Shown: positions 54,477 through 63,645, numbered from the stretch's first letter. The stretch: 64,000 bases of DNA from JAGRGG01 sp965217265 (GCA_965217265.1 CBDCHP010000002.1:89947-153946), one strand, 5' to 3'. Program-made: numbers and translations. Notes: generated from the letters alone by a model not told the origin.

Positions 54477-54872
54477 AGCGTCCTAACCCTCATCGTTTCC
54501 CGGTCGAGTGCCGCGGGCATGGGTCGCCGAGCGCTCGACCGGCCGTCCCATTCTTGGGATCTTGCGGTGCCGTTCTTGCCGGAACGTTTTCCAGCAAGGG
54601 CTGAGCTTACAATCATGAATTTACCTATAACAAGGATTTGATCGTTACGCGCGACGTGCCGGCCGTCCCTCACGCTCCCTTGAGATGGAAGCCGCGGTTC
54701 TCGTCGGTGTCAGCAAGCCCCGGCCGCGCCCGTCCGGGCAGTGTCGCCGATCGTGGCGATCAGGTTCCGCCTGTCGGGCGCGAACCGAAGGGGCGATGAC
54801 GTGAGAGGCGCCTTCCTACAAAGGATGACGGGTGCCGACCTCGCGTCAAGCGCTCGCTCGGCGGGCGGGGGT
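54477..54872. other. Intergenic region upstream of the BCCT gene
   Basis: About 400 bp without a supported gene. It should hold the BCCT promoter (AT-rich patch at 54600-54640). The rest is G+C-rich and shows no repeat or ORF with a ribosome site. Confidence 0.5.
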
Positions 54873-55133
54873 TCACCCCGGCGCCAGTTCCGAGGATCCG
54901 ACGTCGAGCGCCGCCGGCGTCCGGCGCGCGTCCGCGATCAGGATCGCGAGAAAGAGGACCATCGACGCGAGGCACAGGGCGGCACCGCCCACCACCAGCG
55001 GCACGAGCGCGTCGGCGCCGGTGGCGAGGTAGGCGGCGAGGCCGCCGGACGCGGCGAGCATGGCCTGCGCCTTGACGATGCTGGCGTAGGCGCCCTCGGC
55101 CTTGGCGGCGGCGGTGAGAAGCATGCGTTGCAT
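54873..55133 (-). CDS. Small two-helix membrane protein, hypothetical
   Basis: An 86-residue protein with two hydrophobic segments (about 23-50 and 52-70) and short polar ends. It has codon use like its neighbours and a weak AGG site. No family recognised. Confidence 0.45.
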   Translation of the reverse strand: MQRMLLTAAAKAEGAYASIVKAQAMLAASGGLAAYLATGADALVPLVVGGAALCLASMVLFLAILIADARRTPAALDVGSSELAPG

Positions 55134-55425
55134 GATGTGTAACCTGCGTGAATCGAGACGTTGGCGTTACCGCGGGCATCGGCCCCGGCACGAAAGGTGC
55201 CGTCGAAGTTGACTCGCCGTCATCTGCACGGACCGTCCCGCGTGACCGACGTCATAGCCGTCTCATAGTACGTTGACAGAGGCGGTACGCCCGCTTTTCA
55301 AGTATCGTTAATGAACGATTAAGCGAACGTCGTACAAGATTGTCGTTATTGTCCGTTAACGATTCGATCGGGCATTTCTCTTTGTTAAACAACGGGGCCA
55401 AGAATGATTGCCCGAAGGATTCATC

Positions 55426-55929
55426 ATGCGCCTCGATTGGATCAGCACCGAGCGCTACGCGGCGGCCGTGTTCGCCCGCCCGTTCGATCGCGTCGTCGAC
55501 GAACTGTTCGCCCTCGTCGCTTGGCGGCGCATCAGCCGCGAACTGTTTCCCGACGCGGTCAAGCTCTCCATGCTGACGCCGGGCGGTCCCGACATCGCGA
55601 CGGCCGACTTCGCGATCCGCTGCGAGCACGTCCCCGTCGCGCACGACCGGCCCGTCTGCCGCGCCGACGAGGCCGTCTACGACGCCGCGCGCTACGACAA
55701 GCGCCCGATCCTCGCCCTCAACCGCGGGGTCGGCGTGCCGCTGGATTGCCTGTCGGAGGAGTTGAAGATCGGCCTGCTGCTGATCGACTGGGCGTGTCCG
55801 CCCAGCCCGGCGCCGCTGCAGCGCCTCGCCGCGGTGAGGCGCCACGCGCCGGTGACGGACTTCGCCGATCGGCTGATCGAGAGCTACGGCGCCGCGGCGG
55901 GGGAGCCGATGCGGGTCGTGATCGCTTGA
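55426..55929 (+). CDS. Hypothetical protein of about 167 residues
   Basis: An apparently soluble protein (MRLDWISTERYAAAVFARPF...) with no membrane segment or motif I recognise; WRRISRELFPDAVKLSML and PILALNRGVGVPLDCL are the most structured parts. ATG 55426 is chosen over an upstream TTG because GAAGGATTC lies before it. The TGA stop is the first bases of palindrome copy L, so its C-terminus may have been set by the insertion. The upstream 290 bp hold an AT-rich promoter with the short palindrome TCGTTAATGAACGA. Confidence 0.6.
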   Translation: MRLDWISTERYAAAVFARPFDRVVDELFALVAWRRISRELFPDAVKLSMLTPGGPDIATADFAIRCEHVPVAHDRPVCRADEAVYDAARYDKRPILALNRGVGVPLDCLSEELKIGLLLIDWACPPSPAPLQRLAAVRRHAPVTDFADRLIESYGAAAGEPMRVVIA

Positions 55930-56072
55930 ACGCTTCGCGTGCGCTGACGGGCGGTCTTTTTCTCTTCTTTTTTGCTTTGTTCGAGATTGGCCCTCGGCGC
56001 CGCGGCCAATCCCCTGCGTTAACACTGGCAAAAAAGAAGAAAGAGAAGCCCCGCGCAGCGGATGCGAAGCAT
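55928..56072. repeat. Palindromic intergenic element, copy L
   Basis: About 145 bp with a GTTAAC-containing core, inverted relative to copy B. Its left TGA ends the upstream gene; the right end is the variant GCGGATGCGAAGCATA, 28 bp before the ParD gene. Confidence 0.9.
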
Positions 56073-56100
56073 ATTTGACAATCCGTGCCATATTTCACGC

Positions 56101-56349
56101 ATGGCAACGATGAACGTCTCCCTGCCCGACTTGATGAAGGACTGGGTCGAGGCCCAGACGCGGGACGGGCGCTACGGCAGCGCGAGCGACGACGTGCGCG
56201 ACCTGATCCGCCGCGACCAGGAGCGGCAGCGGGCGCACGCCGAGTTGCAGGCGCTGATCACCGAGGGGCTGGAGAGTGGGCCGGGTCAATTGTTTGACCG
56301 CGAGGCGTTCCTGCGCGAGATGCGGGCGAAATATCACGCACGACGATAA
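56101..56349 (+). CDS. Orphan ParD-type antitoxin
   Basis: An 82-residue ribbon-helix-helix protein (ATMNVSLPDLMKDWVEAQTR, YGSASDDVRDLIRRDQERQR) with a C-terminal toxin-binding region. It resembles the ParD at 44320-44577. No parE follows: an IS element begins 11 bp after its stop, and beyond the IS nothing ParE-like is seen, so the toxin was probably lost. Confidence 0.88.
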   Translation: MATMNVSLPDLMKDWVEAQTRDGRYGSASDDVRDLIRRDQERQRAHAELQALITEGLESGPGQLFDREAFLREMRAKYHARR

Positions 56350-56626
56350 ATCGTCTTAGGCCCTGTTAGGGCTTGAGCCAGTCGAGGGCGGCCTTGAGGT
56401 GCAAGACGCCCATGAACGAGCAGGCCGTCTTCTCGTAACGCGTGGCGATCGCCCGCCACTCCTTGAGCCGACCCCACAGCCGCTCGATGAGGTTACGATT
56501 GACGTAGATCCATGTCGGGCAGTGCACCTGCTCCTCGTTGGTTTTGCGGGGTATCGCCGGACGGGCACCGAGGTCCCAAACGTGCTCGCGAAGTGCGTGG
56601 CTGCTATAGCCTTTGTCGGCGACGAC

Positions 56627-56684
56627 CCATCATCCGCAAAGCGGATGATCCGTCCCGAAGGGCGGCAGGCTCTGCCTGCCGAGG
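56627..56684 (-). repeat. Three-hairpin element, copy 1 (inside the transposase)
   Basis: 58 bp. On the minus strand: CCTCGG, hairpin CAGGC-AGA-GCCTG, constant block CCGCCCTTCGGGACGGATCA (itself a UUCG hairpin), hairpin TCCGC-TTT-GCGGA, TGATGG. Confidence 0.85.
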
Positions 56685-56994
56685 GGGGGGGTGCTGGGCA
56701 GCGCCTTGAGCAATCCTTTGGCCATCGGCAGTTCGTGCGCTTGGCCCGGGGCAAGATCGAAGGCGATGGCGCGTCCTCGACCATCAGCGATCACGCAGGC
56801 TTTGCTGCCGTATCCACCACGAGAGCGGCCAAGCGCCTCACGGCGGTCTCGCTGGCGTGGTGCGGCCCCTTTTTGACCGCCCCTGCCGCCTTGCTATGGG
56901 CGCGGATGCTGGTGCCGTCTAAGAACACCATGCCCAGGCTGATGCCGTGCTGTTGCGCGAGATCGAGCAGACGCTGCCACACCCCCAGCTTGGC

Positions 56995-57054
56995 CCATCA
57001 GCGGCAGCAGCCGCTGATCCGTCCCGAAGGGCGGCCGTCAGCAGACGGCCGAGG
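56995..57054 (-). repeat. Three-hairpin element, copy 2 (inside the transposase)
   Basis: 60 bp with the same ends and the same constant block as copy 1, but with different outer hairpins: CCGTC-TGCT-GACGG and GCGGC-TGCT-GCCGC. The arms changed together while the block and ends did not. Confidence 0.85.
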
Positions 57055-57491
57055 GCGGATGAACAGCTGCGCCGCCCGGTGCCAAGGCCCGAGCTCTTTT
57101 GGCAGGGTACGCCATTTGGCACCGTTGTCATGCCGCCAAAGGATAGCCTCAATCGTGCGGCGCAAGTCCTGCGGCGGCGTCTTGCCCCTAGGCCGCACCT
57201 CTTCGATCAACGGCGCCAGCTTGGCCCATTGCCTGTCGCTCAAAACCCCCATCGGCTTGGCCCCTCGCAAAACCAAGCAGATGGGGATAATGCTCAAGCC
57301 CTAACAGGGCCTAGCTGCGGTGATATAATAAACACCCAGGCCCAAAACGGGATCAGGGCCAAAAGCAGCAAAATTGCTGAGATGACTGGAATTGCTATTA
57401 TTAACAAAAATGGCATAACAGCTGCCTATGAGCGAATTAGCTAAGCAAATCTTCATTACGGTAACTTATATTCAATGTCAAGGAATATGTT

Positions 57492-58361
57492 TTATTTGCG
57501 TGCTGCTGATGCATACTGCTCCGATGCCTCATAGTACTCGTCGAACCCGACCCGGCGGCGCAGTTCGGCGAAGTCCATCAGGCCCTCGCGCGGGGCGTCG
57601 GAGCGCATCGCCCGCAGCGTCTCGACCATGCCTTGCATGGCGCGGGCCATCAGGGTGAGGGGGTAGGCGGCGATCTGGTAACCGAGGCTGTGCAGTGCGG
57701 CGTTGGGAAGGTCCGGCGTCTCGCCGCCCTCGACGATGTTGGCCATCTTCGGGCCGGGGAGGTCCTGGCAGACGGCGCGCATCTCCTCGACGGATCTCGG
57801 CGCCTCGACGAAGAGGATGTCGGCACCGAGGTCGGCGAAGCGCCCGGCGCGGGTGATTGCCTCGCTTAGCCCGTGCTCGTGGCGGGCGTCGGTCCGCGCG
57901 AGGATGAGGATGTCGGCCCCGGCCCCGCGTGCGTCGATCGCGGCCTTGATCCGGTCATACGCCTCGTCGCGGCCGACGACGGCCTTGCCCGGCGTGTGGC
58001 CGCAGCGCTTGGGCGCCACTTGGTCCTCGATCATCACGGCGGCGCAGCCGGCGCGGGCGAAGCCTTCCACCGTGCGGCGGACGTTCATCGCGTTGCCGTA
58101 GCCGGTGTCGCCGTCGCCGATGACGGGGATCCCGGTCGCGGCGCAGACGTTGCGCGCCTGATCGACCACCTCGCCGTAGGACATCAGGCCGAGGTCGGGG
58201 GCGCCGATGCGCGCGGCCGAGACGGCAAAGCCCGACATGAAGGTGAGCGCGAAGCCCTCCTGCTGGATCAGCTTCGCCGAGAGCGCGTCGAAGCAGCAGG
58301 GCATGGCGTGGCAGCGGTCCTGTTGCAGGAGGTCGCGCAGGGCTTGGGCGGGGCTTTCCAT
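57492..58361 (-). CDS. Isocitrate lyase/PEP mutase superfamily lyase
   Basis: A 289-residue barrel enzyme with Mg-site GDGDTGYGN (82-90) and catalytic loop KRCGH (118-122), which is the KKCGH-type loop of 2-methylisocitrate lyase and oxaloacetate/dimethylmalate lyase relatives. It cleaves or decarboxylates a 2-hydroxy-dicarboxylate. It starts 9 bp after the TRAP dctM stop, so it is the last gene of the TRAP operon and probably acts on the imported acid. The AT-rich 57314-57491 stretch after it holds no gene I can support. Confidence 0.9.
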   Translation of the reverse strand: MESPAQALRDLLQQDRCHAMPCCFDALSAKLIQQEGFALTFMSGFAVSAARIGAPDLGLMSYGEVVDQARNVCAATGIPVIGDGDTGYGNAMNVRRTVEGFARAGCAAVMIEDQVAPKRCGHTPGKAVVGRDEAYDRIKAAIDARGAGADILILARTDARHEHGLSEAITRAGRFADLGADILFVEAPRSVEEMRAVCQDLPGPKMANIVEGGETPDLPNAALHSLGYQIAAYPLTLMARAMQGMVETLRAMRSDAPREGLMDFAELRRRVGFDEYYEASEQYASAARK

Positions 58362-58370
58362 ATCAGCGGC

Positions 58371-59642
58371 TTACCACTTGAAGGGGATATAGAGGGCGAG
58401 GTCGGTCCAGACGTAGAGGAGGGCCACGGTGGCGAGCATGATGAGAAGAAACGGCATCACGCCGCGCGAGACGGCGCCCAGCGTCGTGCGCGCGACCGAC
58501 TGGATGACGTAGAGGTTGAGGCCGACCGGCGGGGTGATGAGCGCGCACTCGACCATGATCACCATGTAGACGCCGAACCAGATCGGATCGAAGCGCAAGG
58601 CGAGCGCCGCCGGCAGCAGGACCGGGGTCATGATCAGGACCATCGAGAGTGCTTCGAAGACGAGGCCCATCAAAAGAAGGACGGCGCTGACGACGAGGAT
58701 GAAGGCGACCGGCCCGTGGATGTTCGCGCCGATGAAGGCCGAGATGTCCTGCGGGATGCGATAGAGGGCTATCGCCTTGCCGAAGATCTTGGCGCCGGCG
58801 ACGATCAGGAGGATCGCGACCGTCGTCACCATCGCGTCGAACGCCGCCCGCTTGAACCCCTCCCAGGTCAGCGTGCGCAGGATCAGGGCGGTGATGACGA
58901 GCGCCGCGGCGAAGCCGACGGCGGCCGCCTCGGTGGGCGTGAAGGCGCCGGCGTAGAGGCCGACGATGACGAGCAGCGCCAGCGCCACCGAGGGCAGCGC
59001 CCTGATCGAGGCGCGCCGGCACTCGGCCCACGACGCCTTGCCGACGCGCTTGTAGCCGGCGAGGCGGGCGTGCAGCACCGCGTAGAGGATGAAGAAGACG
59101 ACGAGGGCGAGGCCAGGGCCGATGCCGGCGAGGAAGAGCGCGATCACGCTCTCCTCGGTGACGAAGGCGTAGACGATCATCGGGATCGAGGGCGGGATCA
59201 GGATGCCCAAGGTGCCGCCGGCGGCCAAGAGACCGTAGACGAAGCGGTCGCCGTAGCCGCGGGAGATCATCTCGGGGATCGCGACGGTGCCGATCGTGGC
59301 GGCGGTCGCGACCGACGAGCCCGAGATCGCGGCGAAGACGGCGCAGGACAGGATGGTGGCGACGGCGAGCCCCCCCGGCCAGTGCCCGACCCAGGCCCCG
59401 ACGGCGGCGAACAGGTCGCGCCCGACGCCGCCCTGGAGGAGGACGTTCGACATGAGGAGGAACAGCGGCACGGCGATCAGGACGAAGCCGTCCAGGGTGG
59501 ACAGGATCGACTGCGGCGCCATCAGGGGCGAGAAGCCGCCGAGCAGCAGCATGGCAAGGCCCGTGCCGCCGAGCGCGAAGGCGACCGGCACGCCGATCAG
59601 GAGGAGGACGAACAGGCCCGCCAGGATGAGAAGGACGGTCAT
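58371..59642 (-). CDS. dctM: TRAP transporter large permease
   Basis: A 423-residue twelve-helix protein of the DctM family (LFVLLLIGVPVAFALGGTGLAML, GSSVATAATIGTVAIPEMI, AGGTLGILIPPSIPMIVYA, TPTEAAAVGFAAALVI). It is the Na+-driven channel subunit that takes substrate from the periplasmic DctP protein. Its ATG overlaps the dctQ stop by 4 nt. Confidence 0.95.
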   Translation of the reverse strand: MTVLLILAGLFVLLLIGVPVAFALGGTGLAMLLLGGFSPLMAPQSILSTLDGFVLIAVPLFLLMSNVLLQGGVGRDLFAAVGAWVGHWPGGLAVATILSCAVFAAISGSSVATAATIGTVAIPEMISRGYGDRFVYGLLAAGGTLGILIPPSIPMIVYAFVTEESVIALFLAGIGPGLALVVFFILYAVLHARLAGYKRVGKASWAECRRASIRALPSVALALLVIVGLYAGAFTPTEAAAVGFAAALVITALILRTLTWEGFKRAAFDAMVTTVAILLIVAGAKIFGKAIALYRIPQDISAFIGANIHGPVAFILVVSAVLLLMGLVFEALSMVLIMTPVLLPAALALRFDPIWFGVYMVIMVECALITPPVGLNLYVIQSVARTTLGAVSRGVMPFLLIMLATVALLYVWTDLALYIPFKW

Positions 59643-60139
59643 TCCTGCACCGCCCCGGCGGGTTCGGGCGCACCGTCACGGGCGACCAGCGCCGCCTCGA
59701 TCGCGCTTTGCACGAGGAGGAGCGCGAAGCCGACCGGCACGGCGAGTTCGGCGATCCAGACCGGCAGGTTCATCAAGCTGCCGGTCGTCCGGCCGCGCTC
59801 GAACGAATCGTAGAAGATCGCCCAGCCGTGCCAGAGGACGATCGCGCTGAACGAGAAGACGGCGACGAGCGCGACGAGTTCGGCCGCCGCACGGCCGCGC
59901 GGCGGCATGAGGCCCGTCACCGCGTTCACCGCGATGTGCCGCCGGGCCGCGAGGATCCAGGCCATCCCCAGCATCGCGCCCCAGACGAGGCAGAGCTGCG
60001 ACAGCTCCGCCGCCCAGATCGTCGGCCGAACGAAGAAGTAGCGCGCCACCACCTCGTACGTCAGCATTCCCCCCGCCGCCGCGAACAAGATCGCCGCGAG
60101 CCATGCGAGGTAGAGGGTCAGGCGGGTGAAGGCTTGCAT
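59639..60139 (-). CDS. dctQ: TRAP transporter small permease
   Basis: A 166-residue four-helix protein of the DctQ family (LTYEVVARYFFVRPTIWAAELSQ, VWGAMLGMAWILAARRHIAV). It pairs with DctM. The start ATG is 17 bp after palindrome copy M, which separates it from dctP. Confidence 0.92.
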   Translation of the reverse strand: MQAFTRLTLYLAWLAAILFAAAGGMLTYEVVARYFFVRPTIWAAELSQLCLVWGAMLGMAWILAARRHIAVNAVTGLMPPRGRAAAELVALVAVFSFSAIVLWHGWAIFYDSFERGRTTGSLMNLPVWIAELAVPVGFALLLVQSAIEAALVARDGAPEPAGAVQE

Positions 60140-60155
60140 GGCTTGGTCCGGGGTT

Positions 60156-60304
60156 GAACGCTTCGCGTGCGCTGCCGCGCGGGCTTTTTTCTCTCTTTTT
60201 TGCAACTTTGGCCGGGGCTGGCTTCGGCGTTGAGGCCAATCTCGGACGACAAGCAGCAAAAAAGAAAAGAGAAAAGCCGCGCGGCAGCGCACGCGAAGCG
60301 TTCT
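60156..60304. repeat. Palindromic intergenic element, copy M
   Basis: A 149-bp short-core copy with good arm complementarity, lying between dctP and dctQ of one operon; it starts 2 bp after the dctP stop. Confidence 0.93.
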
Positions 60305-60305
60305 C

Positions 60306-61292
60306 CTAGAGCTTGCCAGCGTCCTCGAACAGCTTCTGCCCCAGGTCGCCGGCCGACTTCTTGTATTCGTCGTAGACCGGCTGCGCCGTGGCTTTCCAGG
60401 CTTCGATCTCTTCGGGGGTGGGGGTGTAGACGGTCATGCCGTTCTCTTCGGCCATCTTGAAGGCTTGGGCCTCGATGTCGCTCATGCGGTCGCGCACGTC
60501 GTTCTCGGCGACCTCGGCCGCGGCCTCGATCTGGGTGCGGAGATCGTCCGAGAGGCCGTCCCACCAGTCCTTGTTGACGACGACGACGAACTCGATGTCG
60601 GCGTGGTTGGTTTTGGTGATCGTGTCCATCACCTCCCAGAGCTGGCGCGAGGCGACGCCCGAGACGCCGGTCATGCCGACGTCGACGGTGCCGCGCTGGT
60701 ATGCCAAGTACTGCTCGGAGCCGGAGACGAGGGTGGGCGAGCCGCCGGCGGCGGTGACGAAGTCGCCGAGCGTCTTGCCGAAGACGCGAACCTTCTTGCC
60801 ATCCAGGTCGGCCGGAGTCTTGAGCGGCCCGCCGTTCGAGAGCATGACGGCACCGCCGTAAGCCTGCCAGTAGAGGATCTTGCCGCCGGTGTCCTCGATC
60901 GCGTCCTCGATCGCGGTGCGGATGTCCGAACCCTCGGCGACGGCCGCGCGCACCTTCTCTTCGGTGTTAAACATGAATGGCATGTAGAAGATGTCGACCG
61001 CCGGCACGTCGCCGACATATTGGGTCAGCGACGCGACGCCGGCCTCGATCGAGCCCGAGCCGACGGCGGCGGGCACTTCCTTGTCCTCGTAGAGCTGGGC
61101 CGAGTCGTAGATCTCGACGTCCATCTCGCCGCCCGTGCGCTCTTCCACCTCCTTCTCGAACAGTTGCAGGTTCTCGCCGAGGTGGCTCTGCAGCGGCAAT
61201 TGCAGGGTGATGCGCATCTTCTCCGCCGCGACGGCGGGGTTGGCGAGAAATGCTGCGAGGAGGGCGGCGCCGAGTGCTCGCGTTGGTCTCAT
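60306..61292 (-). CDS. dctP: TRAP transporter periplasmic solute-binding protein
   Basis: A 328-residue protein with a signal peptide (LGAALLAAFLANPAVAAEK) and DctP-type motifs (LQLFEKEVEERTGGEMDVEIYDSAQL, YWQAYGGAVMLSNGGPLKTP, KVRVFGKTLGDFVTAAGGSP, ASRQLWEVMDTITKTNH). It binds an organic acid in the periplasm. GGGAGACC precedes the ATG. Confidence 0.94.
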   Translation of the reverse strand: MRPTRALGAALLAAFLANPAVAAEKMRITLQLPLQSHLGENLQLFEKEVEERTGGEMDVEIYDSAQLYEDKEVPAAVGSGSIEAGVASLTQYVGDVPAVDIFYMPFMFNTEEKVRAAVAEGSDIRTAIEDAIEDTGGKILYWQAYGGAVMLSNGGPLKTPADLDGKKVRVFGKTLGDFVTAAGGSPTLVSGSEQYLAYQRGTVDVGMTGVSGVASRQLWEVMDTITKTNHADIEFVVVVNKDWWDGLSDDLRTQIEAAAEVAENDVRDRMSDIEAQAFKMAEENGMTVYTPTPEEIEAWKATAQPVYDEYKKSAGDLGQKLFEDAGKL

Positions 61293-61372
61293 GTGTGGGT
61301 CTCCCTTATACGGCCCCGTCTTGGCGCGGGGCGGGTGCGGCCGACCTTAGCCGAGTGAGGCGCGTTCGGCCA

Positions 61373-61415
61373 CCGGGGCGTTTTGCGCAGGATTCGGTTG
61401 CGCAAAATGCCCCGG
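61373..61415 (-). terminator. Long hairpin after the carboxylesterase gene
   Basis: A 17-bp stem (CCGGGGCGTTTTGCGCA pairing with TGCGCAAAATGCCCCGG, one G-U pair) around a 9-base loop, 24 bp after the esterase stop and 80 bp before dctP. No T-run follows, so it may act with Rho, or protect the 3' end. Confidence 0.55.
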
Positions 61416-61438
61416 AGACGCCCGGTATGCACAGGACC

Positions 61439-63376
61439 TCAGGGGCTCGACGGGTCGAAGACGGCGTTGGGACCAGGCGAAGTGTCGAACGGCTCGACAC
61501 CCGCGTTCGGATACCAGTTCCAGTGCCACGACCACATGATGTAGTATTCGATGAAGTCGCGGACGGCCGGGTTGCGGTGCGCCTTGTGCGCGTCGTAGAG
61601 CGCTTCCGGCGTTCTGGCGATGTCCGTGTCGTTCATGCCGACGTCGAGCGACGTTTTGTCGGCGTCGAAGACGATGAAGCGCTCGTCTTGCTTCGTCCAA
61701 GGCTCCCACCTCACCGGCTGACCCCTGTTGGGCGTTATCTTGCCGTTCTTGTTGCGCAGGAATTCGTAGAGGTAGGCGCCGGCCGCGCGGGACAGCTTCT
61801 GCCGGCCCGGCAGGTTGGCGTCGTTGTACTGGTACGCGTCGATCGAATCGTCCTCAGCCAGACCGAAGAATTTCTGATAGAAGAAATCCATCTCGGCGAC
61901 GTGCAGCGCCCCGGCGTAGAGCGTCCAGGCGTTCGGGTACGGGATCCCGTAGTCCTTGCGCGGATCGGACCCCCAGTCGAACCGGTAGACGTAGACGGGG
62001 TTCTTCCGGGCCGCGTTGACTCGAACGAGATTCCTGGCCGGCAAATGCGCCCCGAGATAGGTGTCCACCTCGTCGATCAGCCCGGTGGCGAACTTGTAGT
62101 TGGCCTTGAACTCGTCCGGCGTCGCGGCGAACTCGCTGTAGAACTTCGCCAAGTAGGCGTAGTCCGGGTTGGTGTTGTCGATGGCTTCCGCCACCAGCTT
62201 GTCCAGGGTCTTGCCCTCTTGGAAGTTGAACGGCCAGTAGGCGTTCCAGGCGTTGTTCTCGTTCTTGGTCGTGCCGACGACGACCGGCTTGGGGTAGACG
62301 TTGCCATCGGAAAAGTCGGCGAAATCGAGACCGTAGGGTAGGACGTACCCGTCGCCGATCGCGTAGACGAACTCGGGCCGGTCCTCGGCGCCCTGGACGA
62401 TCGGCGGCGGAATGGCGTCCGAGCCCGAGGCGATGTCGTCGCGGTAGAAGTCGCCCCAGTTGATCGATCCCCAGTAGGACGTGGCGTAGACGTCGGTGAT
62501 CTCCTTTGCCGTCTTGTGGCGAAAGTAGTCCGCGATCTCGGCGTCGGTCATCTCGGCGTCGACGCGGGCCTTGGCCGCGACGCTGTCCGCGGCGGTGCCG
62601 TCGGCGACGAGAAGGTTGTAGAGCACTTGCTTTGACGACTTGAACGCGGCGGCGACCGGCCGGATGCCCGGGAAATTGCTCTCCATGATGGCCTTGTCGA
62701 AAAGGTCCTTCGCCAAGCGGCTGTGCATGAGGTAGGCGACGTTCTGCGCCCCGGCCGAAGCGCCGGCGATCGTCACGTTGCGCGCATCGCCGCCGAAGCG
62801 CTCGATGTTCGCTCGCACCCATTCCAGCGCCTTGATCTGGTCCAGCGTGCCGAAATTGCCCGAGTCGTCCAGCGGGTTACCGGACGTCAACGCCGGGTGG
62901 GAGAACCAGCCCATCACGCCCAACCGATAATTGATGGTGACGACGACGACGTTGTAGGCTTTGGCCACGGTGTACCAGGAGCCTTCGCCGGAGCCGCCGG
63001 TGTTGGATCCGCCGTGGATGTAGAAGAAGACCGGCAGGTTCTTCTGGTCGGTGTCCGGGCGCCAGACGTTCAAGTAGAGGCAATCCTCGTCGCCGCCCGA
63101 GGGCTGAAAGCACCTGTTGCCGTACGCGCTCGCGTCCAATACGCCCGGCCAACGGACCAGATCTCCGGGCGCCTGCCAGCGCCGCTCGCCCACCGGCGGT
63201 ACCGCGTAGGGAATGCCCTTCCAGCTCAGGACGTTGAAGCCTTCGACGACCTCGCCCCTCGCCGGGCCGTGCTGCGTCTGGACGACGCCACCAATCCGCT
63301 CGGCGAATGCGGCCGTGGACACGCACAGAAATGGGATCATCAACGCTGCCGCGACAAGATATGAGAACCGCCTCAT
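61439..63376 (-). CDS. Type-B carboxylesterase, secreted
   Basis: A 645-residue esterase with a signal peptide (LVAAALMIPFLCVSTAAFA). Family motifs are DEDCLYLNVWRP, FFYIHGGSNTGG (oxyanion hole) and IAGASAGAQN with nucleophile Ser207. Acid and His members of the triad lie in the C-terminal half but I could not fix them by eye. It is longer than usual (about 500-550), having an extended C-terminal half. Substrate unknown. Confidence 0.9.
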   Translation of the reverse strand: MRRFSYLVAAALMIPFLCVSTAAFAERIGGVVQTQHGPARGEVVEGFNVLSWKGIPYAVPPVGERRWQAPGDLVRWPGVLDASAYGNRCFQPSGGDEDCLYLNVWRPDTDQKNLPVFFYIHGGSNTGGSGEGSWYTVAKAYNVVVVTINYRLGVMGWFSHPALTSGNPLDDSGNFGTLDQIKALEWVRANIERFGGDARNVTIAGASAGAQNVAYLMHSRLAKDLFDKAIMESNFPGIRPVAAAFKSSKQVLYNLLVADGTAADSVAAKARVDAEMTDAEIADYFRHKTAKEITDVYATSYWGSINWGDFYRDDIASGSDAIPPPIVQGAEDRPEFVYAIGDGYVLPYGLDFADFSDGNVYPKPVVVGTTKNENNAWNAYWPFNFQEGKTLDKLVAEAIDNTNPDYAYLAKFYSEFAATPDEFKANYKFATGLIDEVDTYLGAHLPARNLVRVNAARKNPVYVYRFDWGSDPRKDYGIPYPNAWTLYAGALHVAEMDFFYQKFFGLAEDDSIDAYQYNDANLPGRQKLSRAAGAYLYEFLRNKNGKITPNRGQPVRWEPWTKQDERFIVFDADKTSLDVGMNDTDIARTPEALYDAHKAHRNPAVRDFIEYYIMWSWHWNWYPNAGVEPFDTSPGPNAVFDPSSP

Positions 63377-63645
63377 CTAGCCCCCCCGTGCTCTGCTCGA
63401 TCGAGGCATGTGCGAAAAGCTGCCTCAATCGAGTGGTCTTGGATTATTTTTTGATCGGCCCGATGACCTTAGGGGAAGAACATCGATCGGTCCCGGCAAA
63501 AGGCGTCGGCAGGGCGTCTGCCGAGCGTGATGTTCGGGCCGACGGGGTGGCAGCGAGCGTTCGGCCTACGACTTAAAGGCTCGTGCGCCACCGACGCGAA
63601 GGCGCCGGACAGACCCGGCGCGCCGCAACTTGAGGGAAGACGACG

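Larger units (their letters stand above)
56366..57252 (-). pseudogene. IS5-family transposase with two internal insertions
   Basis: The first frame starts MGVLSDRQWAKLAPLIEEV, followed by RTIEAILWRHDNGAKWRTLP and AAQLFIR, is interrupted, and resumes WAKLGVWQRLLDLAQQHG and MVFLDGTSIRAHSKAAGAVKKG. At A5G4 (around 56870) the frame shifts by -1 to RSRGGYGSKACVIADGRGRA, AFDLAPGQAHELP, is interrupted again, and resumes VVADKGYSSHALREHVWDLG to LKAALDWLKP. The DDE residues are in FLDGT, VVADKG and NLIERLWGRLKEW. Both interruptions keep the frame but each adds a TGA. Confidence 0.85.
56361..57310 (-). mobile_element. IS5-family insertion sequence (IS427-like)
   Basis: About 950 bp bounded by perfect inverted repeats GCCCTGTTAGGGCTTGAGC / GCTCAAGCCCTAACAGGGC. 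The flanks TTAG (left) and CTAG (right) fit the YTAR target of this group. It carries one transposase gene in two overlapping frames. Its reading frames are interrupted by two copies of a small structured repeat, so it is probably inactive as is. Confidence 0.9.

Noticed and set aside
57330..57446. AT-rich frame ending ...ITAAYERIS after the IS
   Set aside because: Could be the tail of a gene cut by the IS, but no start, family or partner half was found.
57873..59813. A 646-residue plus-strand frame over dctM and the lyase
   Set aside because: Antisense shadow; low-complexity, highly charged.
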